Below, piece by piece: positions 44,094 to 51,601 of a DNA stretch of 51,601 nt. The notes beneath the pieces were generated by a model. The model did no database searches. It saw nothing but the letters and a program-made list of their open reading frames with translations, and was not told the DNA's origin. The stretch lies in contig CANPYM010000007.1 in assembly GCA_947588685.1 (NCBI GenBank), positions 1-51,601 of the forward strand. The letters run 5' to 3'. The stretch is from an uncultured Bacilli bacterium (GTDB lineage Bacteria > Bacillota_I > Bacilli_A > RF39 > UBA660). A program made the translations under genes and the position numbers. The stretch's first letter is position 1, and the number at the start of each line of letters is the position of its first letter.

Positions 44094-44909
44094 CTATAGA
44101 CGACCTCCGCCACCACCGTGAGAGATGCCGCTACTACCATGGCTGATACTAGATCCTCCACTACTACCACTATTAGCTGGTGGAATATAAACACGAGATA
44201 TACTTGACGTAATAAATTGGTCATTTTTAACTGTTTTTTTGACAGAACTATGATCTAGATATCCTCCGGCATCAACAGCTTTATAAACCATTTTATTTTT
44301 ATTAAGTAAAATTAGAAGCGTAATGATAGCGACAAAAGCAGAAACTGTTATAAAAGCAACCAAAGGATATTTCTTGCGAACATGGTAATCGCCATTTTCA
44401 TCAATATAAGTATCAATATTGCTCGCTGGTATACCATATGAAGCATAACGACTAGCTTCACTGACAAACTCTTTTATAACGGCAGCTTCACCATTTCCTT
44501 TGACGTATGACATCGAACTAATAATATTATCAATGCGAGCGTCATCATACATTCTAATGCCTTCACCGGTTGTTACAATGTAAGCTTCCATACCTAACTC
44601 ATCTTCATTAAAGGCAAGTAAAATGCCATCATTTGTTTTATTGACACCAAAAGCATTATAATCGTAAAAATCTTGACCATAGGCTTTTAAGTCACCCGTA
44701 TAATCCTTTTTTGTTACAATAACCATATCAAGATCATATGTGGTGATAAAATCATCAATAGATGCTTTAATTTCCATTTCTTCATCAGGTGTTAAAAACT
44801 CCCCGTAATCATAGATTTTTAAAGTTTCATCAACACTTTCCACAGCTCTAATTGGCGTAATCAATAGCATCATTAAAATTAAGGTAGTTAAAAAATATCT
44901 TATTTTCAT
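44094..44909 (-). CDS. TPM-domain (YgcG-type) membrane protein
   Basis: 271 aa. Signal peptide 1-22, a TPM domain (about 30-160; IYDYGEFLTPDEEMEI, LDMVIVTKKDY, YGQDFYDYNAFGVNKTNDGIL), a membrane helix (about 184-203), and a cytoplasmic tail ending in Ser/Gly/His-rich repeats GGGGGRL, the classic end of these proteins. Domain relatives include phosphatase-like TLP18.3 proteins, but the bacterial role is unclear. It overlaps the zinc-ribbon gene by 4 bp (ATGA), so the two products are probably made together at the membrane. Confidence 0.88.
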   Translation of the reverse strand: MKIRYFLTTLILMMLLITPIRAVESVDETLKIYDYGEFLTPDEEMEIKASIDDFITTYDLDMVIVTKKDYTGDLKAYGQDFYDYNAFGVNKTNDGILLAFNEDELGMEAYIVTTGEGIRMYDDARIDNIISSMSYVKGNGEAAVIKEFVSEASRYASYGIPASNIDTYIDENGDYHVRKKYPLVAFITVSAFVAIITLLILLNKNKMVYKAVDAGGYLDHSSVKKTVKNDQFITSSISRVYIPPANSGSSGGSSISHGSSGISHGGGGGRL

Positions 44910-45988
44910 GCAAAACTACCTCCCGATAATAACCAAATAATGGTGCAAATTAGCATTGTAATAACAAAGGGAATTACAAATGCTAAAACAGCTCTTTTTT
45001 TATCAATCGGAATATTACCAACCATTTTACCAGTCTCACCATTCATCGCAAAAGTATATATTTTATTTTTATATTTAACATTTAATAACCATACGGGAAG
45101 TAAAACATATTCACTTTTCTTAATCGCAAGATTTAATTCGTCTTTTCTAATACTAGTTGTTGTATAAATTGCTACATTATCTTCTAAAACATCAATTGCG
45201 GAATTATGTGCTCTTGCTAGGGCATCAGCGCTTGCCCCTTCGGCATTAACATCATATTTTTCAGCTAAAAATCCTGATAGATATGAGTGATTAAAAGGCT
45301 CAAGTTTATCATAATCAAATGGCTCAATCGAGTTCATAATATCATTATCAAAATGGGTTGAGCCATCAACAGGGATACGTTTAAAGGTCATACTTCCGCC
45401 CCTTGTTAGAAGATAAAAATCGGTTTTCGTAATTTGATAATTACCACTCCGCCATGAGGTGACTCTTGTCGCATCCAAAGTTATATTACCACTTGCTTCA
45501 TAATCATATAACCAAAAAGGAATATAGATACCTCTTATTTGTTCAATACTACTTTGACTAGAAAATAAGCGTGGCATTAAAATTTTACCTTTCATAAGTT
45601 CTTTTAAAGCCATAATGGCATCATCTTTCGTCTTATAAAAAGGAATAATTTTCGTCGGATTAAAAGCCCCAATTAACTTATTTTTCAAAATAGCCGTATT
45701 TTTGCAATAGACGCAAAAAGTAGCGGTCGTATTCTCGTCAGCAACAATTTCTGCTCCACAGTTAGGGCAAGTATAAACATTAGCTCCTTCCCAATTAGTT
45801 TCTAACTTATCTTCCTTAGTATCTTTAGTTAGTTCCTCAACACCCCGCTCTTTTTCATAAGCTTCAACTTCTTTTTTCGTAAAAGAGCTCTTACAATATT
45901 CACAAACCCAATTTTGACCATGCGGATTAAACTTTAAAACCGCACTACAATTAGGACATTTATGATCCATTGTTCCTGATTTACTCAC
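44906..45988 (-). CDS. Zinc-ribbon membrane protein
   Basis: 360 aa. Two N-terminal zinc ribbons, CPNC...CEYC (about 10-36) and CPNCGAEI...CVYC (about 74-96), then a long globular domain (about 110-320) with repeated Tyr/Phe-rich strands (GIYIPFWLYDYEASG, YVLLPVWLLNVKYKNK), and a C-terminal membrane helix (about 335-356). Annotated elsewhere as TFIIB-type zinc ribbon proteins, though a role in transcription is unlikely. It is the usual partner of TPM-domain genes. ATG or GTG alternatives exist near 45988; GGTGATGG precedes it. Confidence 0.82.
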   Translation of the reverse strand: MSKSGTMDHKCPNCSAVLKFNPHGQNWVCEYCKSSFTKKEVEAYEKERGVEELTKDTKEDKLETNWEGANVYTCPNCGAEIVADENTTATFCVYCKNTAILKNKLIGAFNPTKIIPFYKTKDDAIMALKELMKGKILMPRLFSSQSSIEQIRGIYIPFWLYDYEASGNITLDATRVTSWRSGNYQITKTDFYLLTRGGSMTFKRIPVDGSTHFDNDIMNSIEPFDYDKLEPFNHSYLSGFLAEKYDVNAEGASADALARAHNSAIDVLEDNVAIYTTTSIRKDELNLAIKKSEYVLLPVWLLNVKYKNKIYTFAMNGETGKMVGNIPIDKKRAVLAFVIPFVITMLICTIIWLLSGGSFA

Positions 45989-46013
45989 GCCATCACCTAC
46001 TTTATTTTATACA

Positions 46014-46040
46014 AACAAAAGCAGAAAATTATTTTTCTGC
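46014..46040 (-). terminator. Terminator of acidic 277-aa protein gene
   Basis: Stem GCAGAAAA / TTTTCTGC (46021-46028, 46033-46040); the stop codon is in the 4-base loop. Confidence 0.75.
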
Positions 46041-46859
46041 TCCAAGTTCTTTATCTAAACGTTCTTCAAGCATATCAACTAACTTATCGTTACCTTTTTC
46101 TTCAGCCTTAGCTATAGCTTTCCGAAGTAATTCAATTCGCTCCATATCAACCTCAAAATGTTCTTCATTATCCATAGGTTCTAAAGCGCTGTTATCTTCT
46201 TCGATGTCAGAAGAAACTTCTCCCTCATCATCGGTAACATCATCTTCCGGCTGTTCTTCTGTTTCACGCGAACGCTCTTCATTTTCTTTTTCTAAAGAAG
46301 TATCTTCGTCTTTAACTTTTTTAACATCACTAACATCAATTGTTTGTTCAACTTCAAAAGCTTTAGCTATCTCTAACTCTTCTTTAAAATAATCTGGAAA
46401 ATTGATAATCGCATCTTTAATTAAACGATGGAAATCCGTCTCATCAACTGGTTCTTCTTCTACTTCCGTTTTAACACTATAAGTACCCTCTAAAGGTAAA
46501 GAAGCTTCCCGAAGACGTTCAACAAATAGCTCACTAGATGCAAGTTTTCTTTTCTCCTCACCGATTGTATAATCAGTATACATTTGAATAACACTATGGG
46601 TAATTAGGCGAAGTTCCCGTTCTAAATTACTACGAATAACTTTATTTGATGTATCAATAGCTTTACCAAGTGACTCCAAAGCATTTTTTAAAGCACTATC
46701 CATATCGGTATCTACTTTAGTTGTGATTCCGGTTTCATACTTTGTATCTAAATTAACGTCATCAGTCTCGCCATCATTTAAAGAAAACTCTAAAATTGAT
46801 TCAATCGCTGCGACTACCTCATCATAAGTAACCATTGGATTACTATAACTTAGCTTCAT
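46029..46859 (-). CDS. Unrecognised acidic protein
   Basis: 276 aa, not recognised. Helical N-terminal half (about 1-120, including KALESLGKAIDTS-like and SNLERELRLITHSVIQMY), a folded middle, a highly acidic disordered stretch (about 175-230), then a C-terminal coiled coil ERIELLRKAIAKAEEKGND. No signal or membrane segment. ATG 46859 follows GGGAGAGTGTGAT; an earlier ATG at 46874 would overlap that site. It lies 16 bases after the DUF1292 gene on the same strand, so the two are probably co-transcribed. Confidence 0.55.
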   Translation of the reverse strand: MKLSYSNPMVTYDEVVAAIESILEFSLNDGETDDVNLDTKYETGITTKVDTDMDSALKNALESLGKAIDTSNKVIRSNLERELRLITHSVIQMYTDYTIGEEKRKLASSELFVERLREASLPLEGTYSVKTEVEEEPVDETDFHRLIKDAIINFPDYFKEELEIAKAFEVEQTIDVSDVKKVKDEDTSLEKENEERSRETEEQPEDDVTDDEGEVSSDIEEDNSALEPMDNEEHFEVDMERIELLRKAIAKAEEKGNDKLVDMLEERLDKELGAEK

Positions 46860-46875
46860 ATCACACTCTCCCAAT

Positions 46876-47121
46876 TTACTTATTAATGATTCTACTCATT
46901 AACTTCTTAACTTCATCCCACTCTTTATCATCTGTTATATTTTCTAAACAATAAACATCATCTTTTATTGTCAATCTAGTAATATACAAAATCAAATTGC
47001 CACTTTTTTGGCGTTCCCCTTTTGTATAAACCAAATATTTATTATCGTGATTTTCAAAAACAGAAATCAATTCAACTTCCAGTTGAGTTCCATCAACATC
47101 AATTACTTTAATTGTTTCCAT
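46876..47121 (-). CDS. DUF1292-like small protein
   Basis: 81 aa. Pattern VDGTQLEVELISVFENHDNKYLVYTKG...LILYITRLTIKDD...DDKEWDEVKKLM fits the DUF1292 family (YrzB-like), normally found beside the YqgF-type resolvase and alanyl-tRNA synthetase genes; those are absent here. Function unknown. ATG 47121 follows AGGTGATAGTAA; the upstream GTG overlaps the site. Confidence 0.65.
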   Translation of the reverse strand: METIKVIDVDGTQLEVELISVFENHDNKYLVYTKGERQKSGNLILYITRLTIKDDVYCLENITDDKEWDEVKKLMSRIINK

Positions 47122-47162
47122 ATTTACTATCACCTACTATGACTAATTATAACATCAATAGG

Positions 47163-47188
47163 TAAAAAAAACAAGTAAATCACTTGTT
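47163..47188 (-). terminator. Terminator of yutD
   Basis: Stem AACAAGT / ACTTGTT (47170-47176, 47182-47188); the TGA stop reaches into the loop; T8 follows on the minus strand. Confidence 0.85.
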
Positions 47189-47467
47189 CTTTATCTTTTC
47201 TACAATAAAGTATTGGCACTCATAACTACAAAGATTTTTTATATATTCATCTTTAAACTTAATATCGTTAGAACGATTACATATTTTATTTATTTTATTA
47301 CAAAAACCTTTTAGGCGAAGTTTACCATAAGACCAATCACCAATAATGTAATCATATGGCTCAAAATAATCAGTATATTTTTCCTTTAAAGCTTCTTCGT
47401 CATAACCATTTTTATATTCTTCAATAAGACGCCATTCATAATTATCGAGTTTGATAGTTTTTTCCAC
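47180..47467 (-). CDS. yutD: YutD family protein
   Basis: 95 aa, DUF1027/YutD family. The core DYEEALKEKY-like region and YDYIIGDWSYGKLRLKGFC closely follow the family's YDYIVGDWGYGQLRLKGFY. Function unknown. Two Cys pairs are present in the C-terminal half (CNKINKICNR, CSYEC). I prefer GTG 47467, six bases after GAGGTG; ATG 47473 sits on that site and ATG 47485 has none. Next to yunB, a neighbourhood also seen near these genes in B. subtilis. Confidence 0.78.
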   Translation of the reverse strand: MEKTIKLDNYEWRLIEEYKNGYDEEALKEKYTDYFEPYDYIIGDWSYGKLRLKGFCNKINKICNRSNDIKFKDEYIKNLCSYECQYFIVEKIKNK

Positions 47468-47496
47468 AGACATCACCTCATTCATTATAACATAAT

Positions 47497-48216
47497 TTAA
47501 TTATTTGGTAAACTGATTGTCGGTCCCATACTACCATTACTATAATATTCAGGTACTCTACCACGAATCATTTTAAGCGCTAAAGGAGCGCTCATCTTGA
47601 CCTTTGTGACCTCGGATTGAAATGGTAAAATAACTTGAAGATTAACGGTCGTATCAACATATACTTCAATTAAAGCATTGTTAATGCCATAATTAGTTAC
47701 TTTAGTTCGAATCCCACTATCAAGACTACCAATAAGATTGATACGAACAGGAACTTTGGGACTTAAATTAGTTAGAAAAGGATTATTATAGACAATACTT
47801 AAAGGTATTTCATAAATAATTCCCTTTTTTAAATTAGCTTGATTATAGTGAACTAAAACATTATCGGATAGTTCTAACATATCGACTTCGCCTTCTTCTA
47901 AATATTTTAAATTAGTTTGAACAGTTGCGGTAATTGTCGATAGAACTTTATTAACCATTACTGAATCAAAATCGATGGTAGCTACCTCACCATTTTCATA
48001 GGTAATAATAAATAGTTTATCAAAACTAAGACCATCTACTACTTGTTTTTTAATAGCGTCATTAATAATTAGTGTTGATAATTTATTAGTTTCTTCTTTA
48101 GCTACTTCTAACATAATGGGTGTTACCTGATGATTAATTAAGGCAAACCCTATTACAACACCTAAAATGATAATAGATACTAAAATAATATTAAGACGAA
48201 GATTATATTTTCTCAT
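47497..48216 (-). CDS. yunB: Sporulation protein YunB
   Basis: 239 aa, membrane-anchored (helix about 8-28). The C-terminal half matches YunB: GIIYEIPLSIVYNNPFLTNL, PVRINLIGSLDSGIRTKVTNYGINNALIEVYV, and LQVILPFQSE. In B. subtilis yunB is sigma-E-dependent and needed for normal spores. The start has an unusual context: the ATG lies only five bases after a TATAAT box, with no ribosome site, and the next in-frame codon upstream is a stop. Third sporulation marker in the window. Confidence 0.9.
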   Translation of the reverse strand: MRKYNLRLNIILVSIIILGVVIGFALINHQVTPIMLEVAKEETNKLSTLIINDAIKKQVVDGLSFDKLFIITYENGEVATIDFDSVMVNKVLSTITATVQTNLKYLEEGEVDMLELSDNVLVHYNQANLKKGIIYEIPLSIVYNNPFLTNLSPKVPVRINLIGSLDSGIRTKVTNYGINNALIEVYVDTTVNLQVILPFQSEVTKVKMSAPLALKMIRGRVPEYYSNGSMGPTISLPNN

Positions 48217-48221
48217 ACTTA

Positions 48222-48251
48222 ATTATATTTAATGTATAAGTAAGATATCAA
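48222..48251 (-). promoter_or_regulatory. Candidate promoter making a leaderless yunB message
   Basis: TTGATA (48246-48251), 18 bases, TATAAT (48222-48227) on the minus strand, five bases before the yunB ATG. Confidence 0.45.
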
Positions 48252-48276
48252 AGCAAATAATATTAAAGGTGAGATA

Positions 48277-48723
48277 ATGCTTATTAAAGATATTTGTTCA
48301 AAAGAATTAATTACGGTTGATATCAATGACGATTTAAAAAAAGCCGCCTATATAATGAAAATAAATAATATTGGTTTTTTACCCGTTATGAAAGATAAAG
48401 ATATAGTTGGTGTCATCACGGATCGCGATATTGTCATATATGGGATTAGTCAGAATAAATTAGGTGTTAAAGATATAATGCGAACTAATTTGATTCAGAT
48501 TGTTGCTAAGGCCAGCATAGAAGATGCATTAAAGGTTTTTAAAAAGCATAAAATTAAACGTTTGCTTGTTAAAGATGAAAATAAGTACGCTGTTTTATGT
48601 ATCTCAGACATAATTAGATCTAACCCAATAACTTTAAAAGATGAAATATACGATGTCATAAAAACTATTTTAACAACTAGTAGTACTGATCATAACCCCT
48701 CGATTGATGCTTTTATACTATAA
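48277..48723 (+). CDS. Two-CBS-domain protein
   Basis: 148 aa made of two CBS domains: MLIKDICSKELITVDIND...IGFLPVMKDKDIVGVITDRDI and VKDIMRTNLIQIVAKASIEDALKVFKKHKIKRLLV, typical of stand-alone adenine-nucleotide sensors. No attached effector domain. AAAGGTGAG precedes the ATG. Divergent from yunB, convergent with the repeat protein at 48751. Confidence 0.88.
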   Translation: MLIKDICSKELITVDINDDLKKAAYIMKINNIGFLPVMKDKDIVGVITDRDIVIYGISQNKLGVKDIMRTNLIQIVAKASIEDALKVFKKHKIKRLLVKDENKYAVLCISDIIRSNPITLKDEIYDVIKTILTTSSTDHNPSIDAFIL

Positions 48724-48750
48724 AAAATCCGCTTTAAACGGATTTTTTTC
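48722..48750 (+). terminator. Bidirectional terminator
   Basis: Stem AAAAAATCCG / CGGATTTTTT (48722-48731, 48739-48748) between two convergent genes. Confidence 0.88.
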
Positions 48751-49923
48751 TTAATTTTTAAATAGACGCGTTTTAACTTTCTCATCCTTAACATAATTAA
48801 TAAGCCAAGGCCACAATTTTAAGACCCGATAATCGCTTTGAATAAAATCGACAAGTTCTTGATCATTAACGCGAGCTGGGCCGTGTTCAAAAACTTTTAA
48901 TAAGCCTCTATTTAAACGTTGATAATGATCAGATTCTTCGGAGTCGATATCAATTTCTTTTGAAGATAGATCATCTTCCTTTTCTTTAGAATCAACTCCC
49001 AACAATTTTAAAATACGTTTATGCATATCATCGTCAGTTACATCTAATAACCAAAGATTTTGACGTAATAATTCGTTTTCATCTTCAGCTCGTGTCGCTT
49101 GGGAATGTTCATAACAATATTTGAACAATCTATCGCCAATATCGCCTGGTTGCCTAGAAAAGATATCATAAATATCTAATGTAAAGCGAGCATATTCTCT
49201 TTTAATGGCGTCCGGTATGGCAGCCATTTCCCGCTTTAATTTCCATGAAGATTTGTCTTGTGTTTCTTTATTAAAACCCGTTGGAATCGATAATTCTGAA
49301 AAAGGAATATCATACCTTGTCATCAATTCTCTTCTTTTATCATCAGTTAAATACATTAAAATCCAAGGATAATTAGAAGCAATACTATTAATATAACTGA
49401 AGCGTGATAGTAAAACGCTTGATAAACGTTCTTCCAAAGTATTGTTTTTATCACTAAATACTAACTTAACTGTTTTAGAAACTCTTTCCGTAATACGCTT
49501 TTCCCATATAGGAATTGCTTTCTTTTTATAAAATAATTTTGAATGTTCTCCATTATTATAGGCTCCTGCTGGAATATCAACAAGACAAGTTTCGGGAATA
49601 AAGTTATCATGAGCAAGTAACTTTTTGATACTTTCTTGATCAGCAAATTGTAAAAGCCACTGATTTTGACGGAGAAAAGACAAAGTATCTTCATTTTCCA
49701 TAGCCTCATCAACAGCTGAAGCTATCCGTCCTTTTAGTAAGAAGAACCAATAGCGATTATCTAAACCCGCTACAAAATGTTCAACTTCTTGGGCATTTTC
49801 TTGATAGCGTGGGACGTCACTTGCTGAAACTTTAGCCGTATTGTAAACAACACCGCCTTTATAGGTTTTAGGATCAATAATTACATAGTTAACTGGGATT
49901 TTAACTACAGACATTTTTTCCAT
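48751..49923 (-). CDS. Unknown repeat protein coupled to ftsX
   Basis: 390 aa, not recognised, no signal or membrane helix. Four similar helical units of about 25-30 residues occur: 80-103 (LRQNQWLLQFADQESIKKLL), 177-203 (ASNYPWILMYLTDDKRREL), 283-308 (LLRQNLWLLDVTDDDMHKRI) and 356-388. Each has a polar-aromatic W/P-W-hLh core, then D and a basic helix. Acidic linker 311-335. The ATG overlaps the ftsX stop (TAATG) and no good ribosome site is seen, so its translation likely depends on ftsX. This suggests a cytoplasmic role near FtsEX. Confidence 0.6.
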   Translation of the reverse strand: MEKMSVVKIPVNYVIIDPKTYKGGVVYNTAKVSASDVPRYQENAQEVEHFVAGLDNRYWFFLLKGRIASAVDEAMENEDTLSFLRQNQWLLQFADQESIKKLLAHDNFIPETCLVDIPAGAYNNGEHSKLFYKKKAIPIWEKRITERVSKTVKLVFSDKNNTLEERLSSVLLSRFSYINSIASNYPWILMYLTDDKRRELMTRYDIPFSELSIPTGFNKETQDKSSWKLKREMAAIPDAIKREYARFTLDIYDIFSRQPGDIGDRLFKYCYEHSQATRAEDENELLRQNLWLLDVTDDDMHKRILKLLGVDSKEKEDDLSSKEIDIDSEESDHYQRLNRGLLKVFEHGPARVNDQELVDFIQSDYRVLKLWPWLINYVKDEKVKTRLFKN

Positions 49924-50840
49924 TATATTTTCAAATGCTTTCTAACGGCACGCCAAGATCCAAACATACCAACAACCATACCAATCAATAACAAAATCCC
50001 AGCAATGTTAAAGATAAATGGATTTGGTTTAACAAGCGTAACAAAGTTTCCAAATAACTCGCCATCAAAATAATTATATAAAGCACTATAACCATAAGTA
50101 GCAAGAATAATAGGAATGATAGATCCCATAATACCTAAGAATAATCCTTCGAAAATAAATGGTATTTTAATATTGATATTAGATGCGCCAACTAGTCGCA
50201 TAATATCAATTTCTCTTTTTCTTGAGAAAATCGTTATCTTAATCGTATTAGATATTAAGAAAGCTGTTACTAAGATAAGCGCAACAACAACTACATAAGT
50301 TGCCTTACGAACAAAGTCAAAGATGGTGACAAGTTTTTCAATCATTCCCTCACCATATTTAACTGTATCGACTTCTTTAATTTCTTTTTTGATTGTTTTA
50401 GCAGTTTTACTCATCTTGGTAATATCTTCTACTTTAATATGATAAGTATCTTTTAAGAAGTTAGTGTCTCTTGTGTCATACTTATCCAAAATTGAGGCAT
50501 AAGTCTCACTTGACTTCATCATCTCATCACGAACTTGCATCTTCGTTTTACCAACAACGTCTGATTCTTTTTTACCAACGTTATCAATTTTACGGATTTC
50601 ATCACCAATTTCTTTAAAACGTTCCTCACTGATATCTTCATTTAAGAAGACAACCATTGTAACATCTTTTTCTACTTTTCTAGTGAAGCCATTAACGTTA
50701 TATGATAACGCAATCGCAATTGCAACAACAACTAGCGTAATTGTTATACAAGAGATAGACGCTAAAGATAAAGAAAAGTTACGGAAGACACTTTTAAATG
50801 AGTCTCTAATATTACGACTTAAAATTCTAAATAGCTTCAT
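49923..50840 (-). CDS. ftsX: Cell-division protein FtsX
   Basis: Membrane half of the FtsEX ABC system that activates wall hydrolases at division. 305 aa; four membrane helices (about 20-45, 175-200, 222-250, 275-298) and an extracellular domain (about 48-165). RNIRDSFKSVFRNFSLSLASI at the start and KREIDIMRLVGASNINIKIPF in the cytoplasmic loop are conserved. ATG 50840 has AAGGAGAG seven bases upstream and overlaps ftsE by 14 bp. Confidence 0.94.
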   Translation of the reverse strand: MKLFRILSRNIRDSFKSVFRNFSLSLASISCITITLVVVAIAIALSYNVNGFTRKVEKDVTMVVFLNEDISEERFKEIGDEIRKIDNVGKKESDVVGKTKMQVRDEMMKSSETYASILDKYDTRDTNFLKDTYHIKVEDITKMSKTAKTIKKEIKEVDTVKYGEGMIEKLVTIFDFVRKATYVVVVALILVTAFLISNTIKITIFSRKREIDIMRLVGASNINIKIPFIFEGLFLGIMGSIIPIILATYGYSALYNYFDGELFGNFVTLVKPNPFIFNIAGILLLIGMVVGMFGSWRAVRKHLKI

Positions 50841-51522
50841 GGCGATACTCTCCTTCCGCATATTCTTTTAAAATACGTCCCTCATCCAAAACGACAACTC
50901 TCTTCTTTAGTTTGTTAACAATTTCCGTATCGTGGGTAACAACTAATACCGTTGTTCCAAGCTTATTAATAGCTTCTAGGACATTCATAATACCCATACT
51001 TGTTTTCTCATCAAGGTTACCAGTTGGTTCATCACAGATAAGAATCTTAGGCCCATTGACGATAGCTCTTGCAATTGCCACCCTTTGTTGTTCACCACCA
51101 CTTAATTGATGAGGGTATTGTTTAGCCTTATTCTTTAAACCAACAAGATCTAAAACCTTAATAACCTTATTATGAATTTCATCGGTTGGTACGCCAAATA
51201 TTTCTAGGGCAAAAGCCACATTCTCATAAACGGTTGCTTTAGGTAAAAGTTTAAAGTCCTGAAAAACAACACCTAATTTACGTCTTATCTTATATACTTT
51301 TCGGTTAGTAATTTTAGCAACATCAATACCACCAATGAATATTTGACCACTCGTTGGACGCTCTTCACGATAAAGCATTTTAATTAATGTTGATTTACCA
51401 CAACCCGTCGCACCAATTAAGAAAACAAACTCCCCTTTCTTAAAAGATATCGATAAGTCATGAATAGCGGTTACCCCTGTTTTATAGGTTTTACTTGCAT
51501 GTTTGATCGTTATTAATTCCAT
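50827..51522 (-). CDS. ftsE: Cell-division ATP-binding protein FtsE
   Basis: ABC ATPase partner of FtsX, 231 aa. Walker A GATGCGKST (37-45), signature LSGGEQQRVAIARAI, Walker B ILICDEPTGNLD, switch His in VVTHDTEIV. ATG 51522 follows GGAGGTTAAGT. An upstream ATG at 51561 would overlap the preceding gene. Eleven bases separate it from that gene's stop. Confidence 0.95.
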   Translation of the reverse strand: MELITIKHASKTYKTGVTAIHDLSISFKKGEFVFLIGATGCGKSTLIKMLYREERPTSGQIFIGGIDVAKITNRKVYKIRRKLGVVFQDFKLLPKATVYENVAFALEIFGVPTDEIHNKVIKVLDLVGLKNKAKQYPHQLSGGEQQRVAIARAIVNGPKILICDEPTGNLDEKTSMGIMNVLEAINKLGTTVLVVTHDTEIVNKLKKRVVVLDEGRILKEYAEGEYRHEAI

Positions 51523-51532
51523 ACTTAACCTC

Positions 51533-51601
51533 CTAAACTCCACCTGATACTTCATAAGCATCAGTTACAATGAAAAATGCATTTTTATCAATCATCTTTA
51601 T
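51533..51601 (-). CDS. C-terminal end of YitT/DUF2179 membrane protein (partial)
   Basis: Only the last 22 codons are in the window, reading ...IDKNAFFIVTDAYEVSGGV and a TAG stop. This matches the usual end of the DUF2179 domain of YitT-type membrane proteins (...D-x-x-A-F-x-x-(I/V)-x-D-x-x-E-V-x-G). The gene runs off the right edge on the minus strand, upstream of ftsE. Confidence 0.6.
   Translation of the reverse strand: MKMIDKNAFFIVTDAYEVSGGV

Noticed and set aside
47180-47182. Mollicute-type code with UGA as tryptophan
   Set aside because: UGA ends the yutD frame inside a terminator loop, and Trp codons in conserved motifs elsewhere are UGG.
1-51601. CRISPR array, tRNA, rRNA, prophage or insertion sequence
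   Set aside because: No spaced direct repeats, no tRNA-like cloverleaf, no transposase or phage protein was found on either strand.

Overview
The window reads as chromosome of a low-GC, Gram-positive, endospore-forming bacterium of the Bacilli type, probably host-associated. The evidence is an alpha/beta small acid-soluble spore protein, a CotE spore-coat protein, a YunB sporulation protein, EzrA and FtsEX, AddAB, rpsP-khpA, ylbM/tmcAL-yceD-rpmF, and a large M26-type (IgA-protease-like) metalloprotease next to pilin-like surface proteins. UGA is used as a stop, so the standard bacterial code applies. Nearly all genes lie on the minus strand. The six plus-strand genes sit alone between terminators.

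Layout from left to right. 78-4361: thioredoxin-like lipoprotein, undecaprenol/diacylglycerol kinase and three unrecognised proteins. 4460-11162: small lipoprotein, a helical protein, the addB-addA repair operon and a rhodanese. 11301-14309: a large fibro-slime/pilin-domain surface protein, preceded by a 135-bp promoter segment bounded by perfect 19-bp inverted repeats, which is the best candidate for a new phase-variable switch. 14554-18008: rseP, cdsA, uppS, khpA, rpsP. 18081-25240: cotE, lipoproteins, miaB, spore protein, thiI, an NlpC/P60 hydrolase and a protein with a domain like the C-terminal domain of RNA polymerase alpha. 25327-29917: a 58-aa membrane protein, ezrA, rpsD with its leader, and two paralogous unknown proteins. 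29940-32556: a T-box leader, deoC, a dimeric dUTPase and tyrS. 32553-35237: membrane-anchored unknown, rpmF, yceD, tmcAL.

35258-43740 is a surface-protein island. It holds a 2414-aa M26-type protease with an N-terminal cohesin domain, a two-helix membrane hairpin and a dockerin-like segment, then a 5'-truncated pilin fragment and about 350 bp of non-coding sequence. 44094-51601: TPM-domain protein with a zinc-ribbon partner, DUF1292 and YutD proteins, YunB, a CBS-domain protein, a repeat protein coupled to ftsX, ftsX, ftsE, and the 3' end of a YitT/DUF2179 gene.

Working together: rseP/cdsA/uppS/dgkA and FtsEX/EzrA cover envelope synthesis and division. cotE, the spore protein and yunB indicate sporulation, with candidate sigma-E- and sigma-G-like promoters before the first two. 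The two surface loci are the accessory part, and both surface proteins with C-terminal anchors end in an unusual xPxTLD sorting signal. Gene neighbourhoods resemble Bacillus subtilis blocks (ssp-thiI-ezrA-rpsD-tyrS; uppS-cdsA-rseP; tmcAL/yceD-rpmF), but nifZ and dxr are missing from their usual places. Many stop codons lie inside the terminator hairpin, a sign of tight genome packing.
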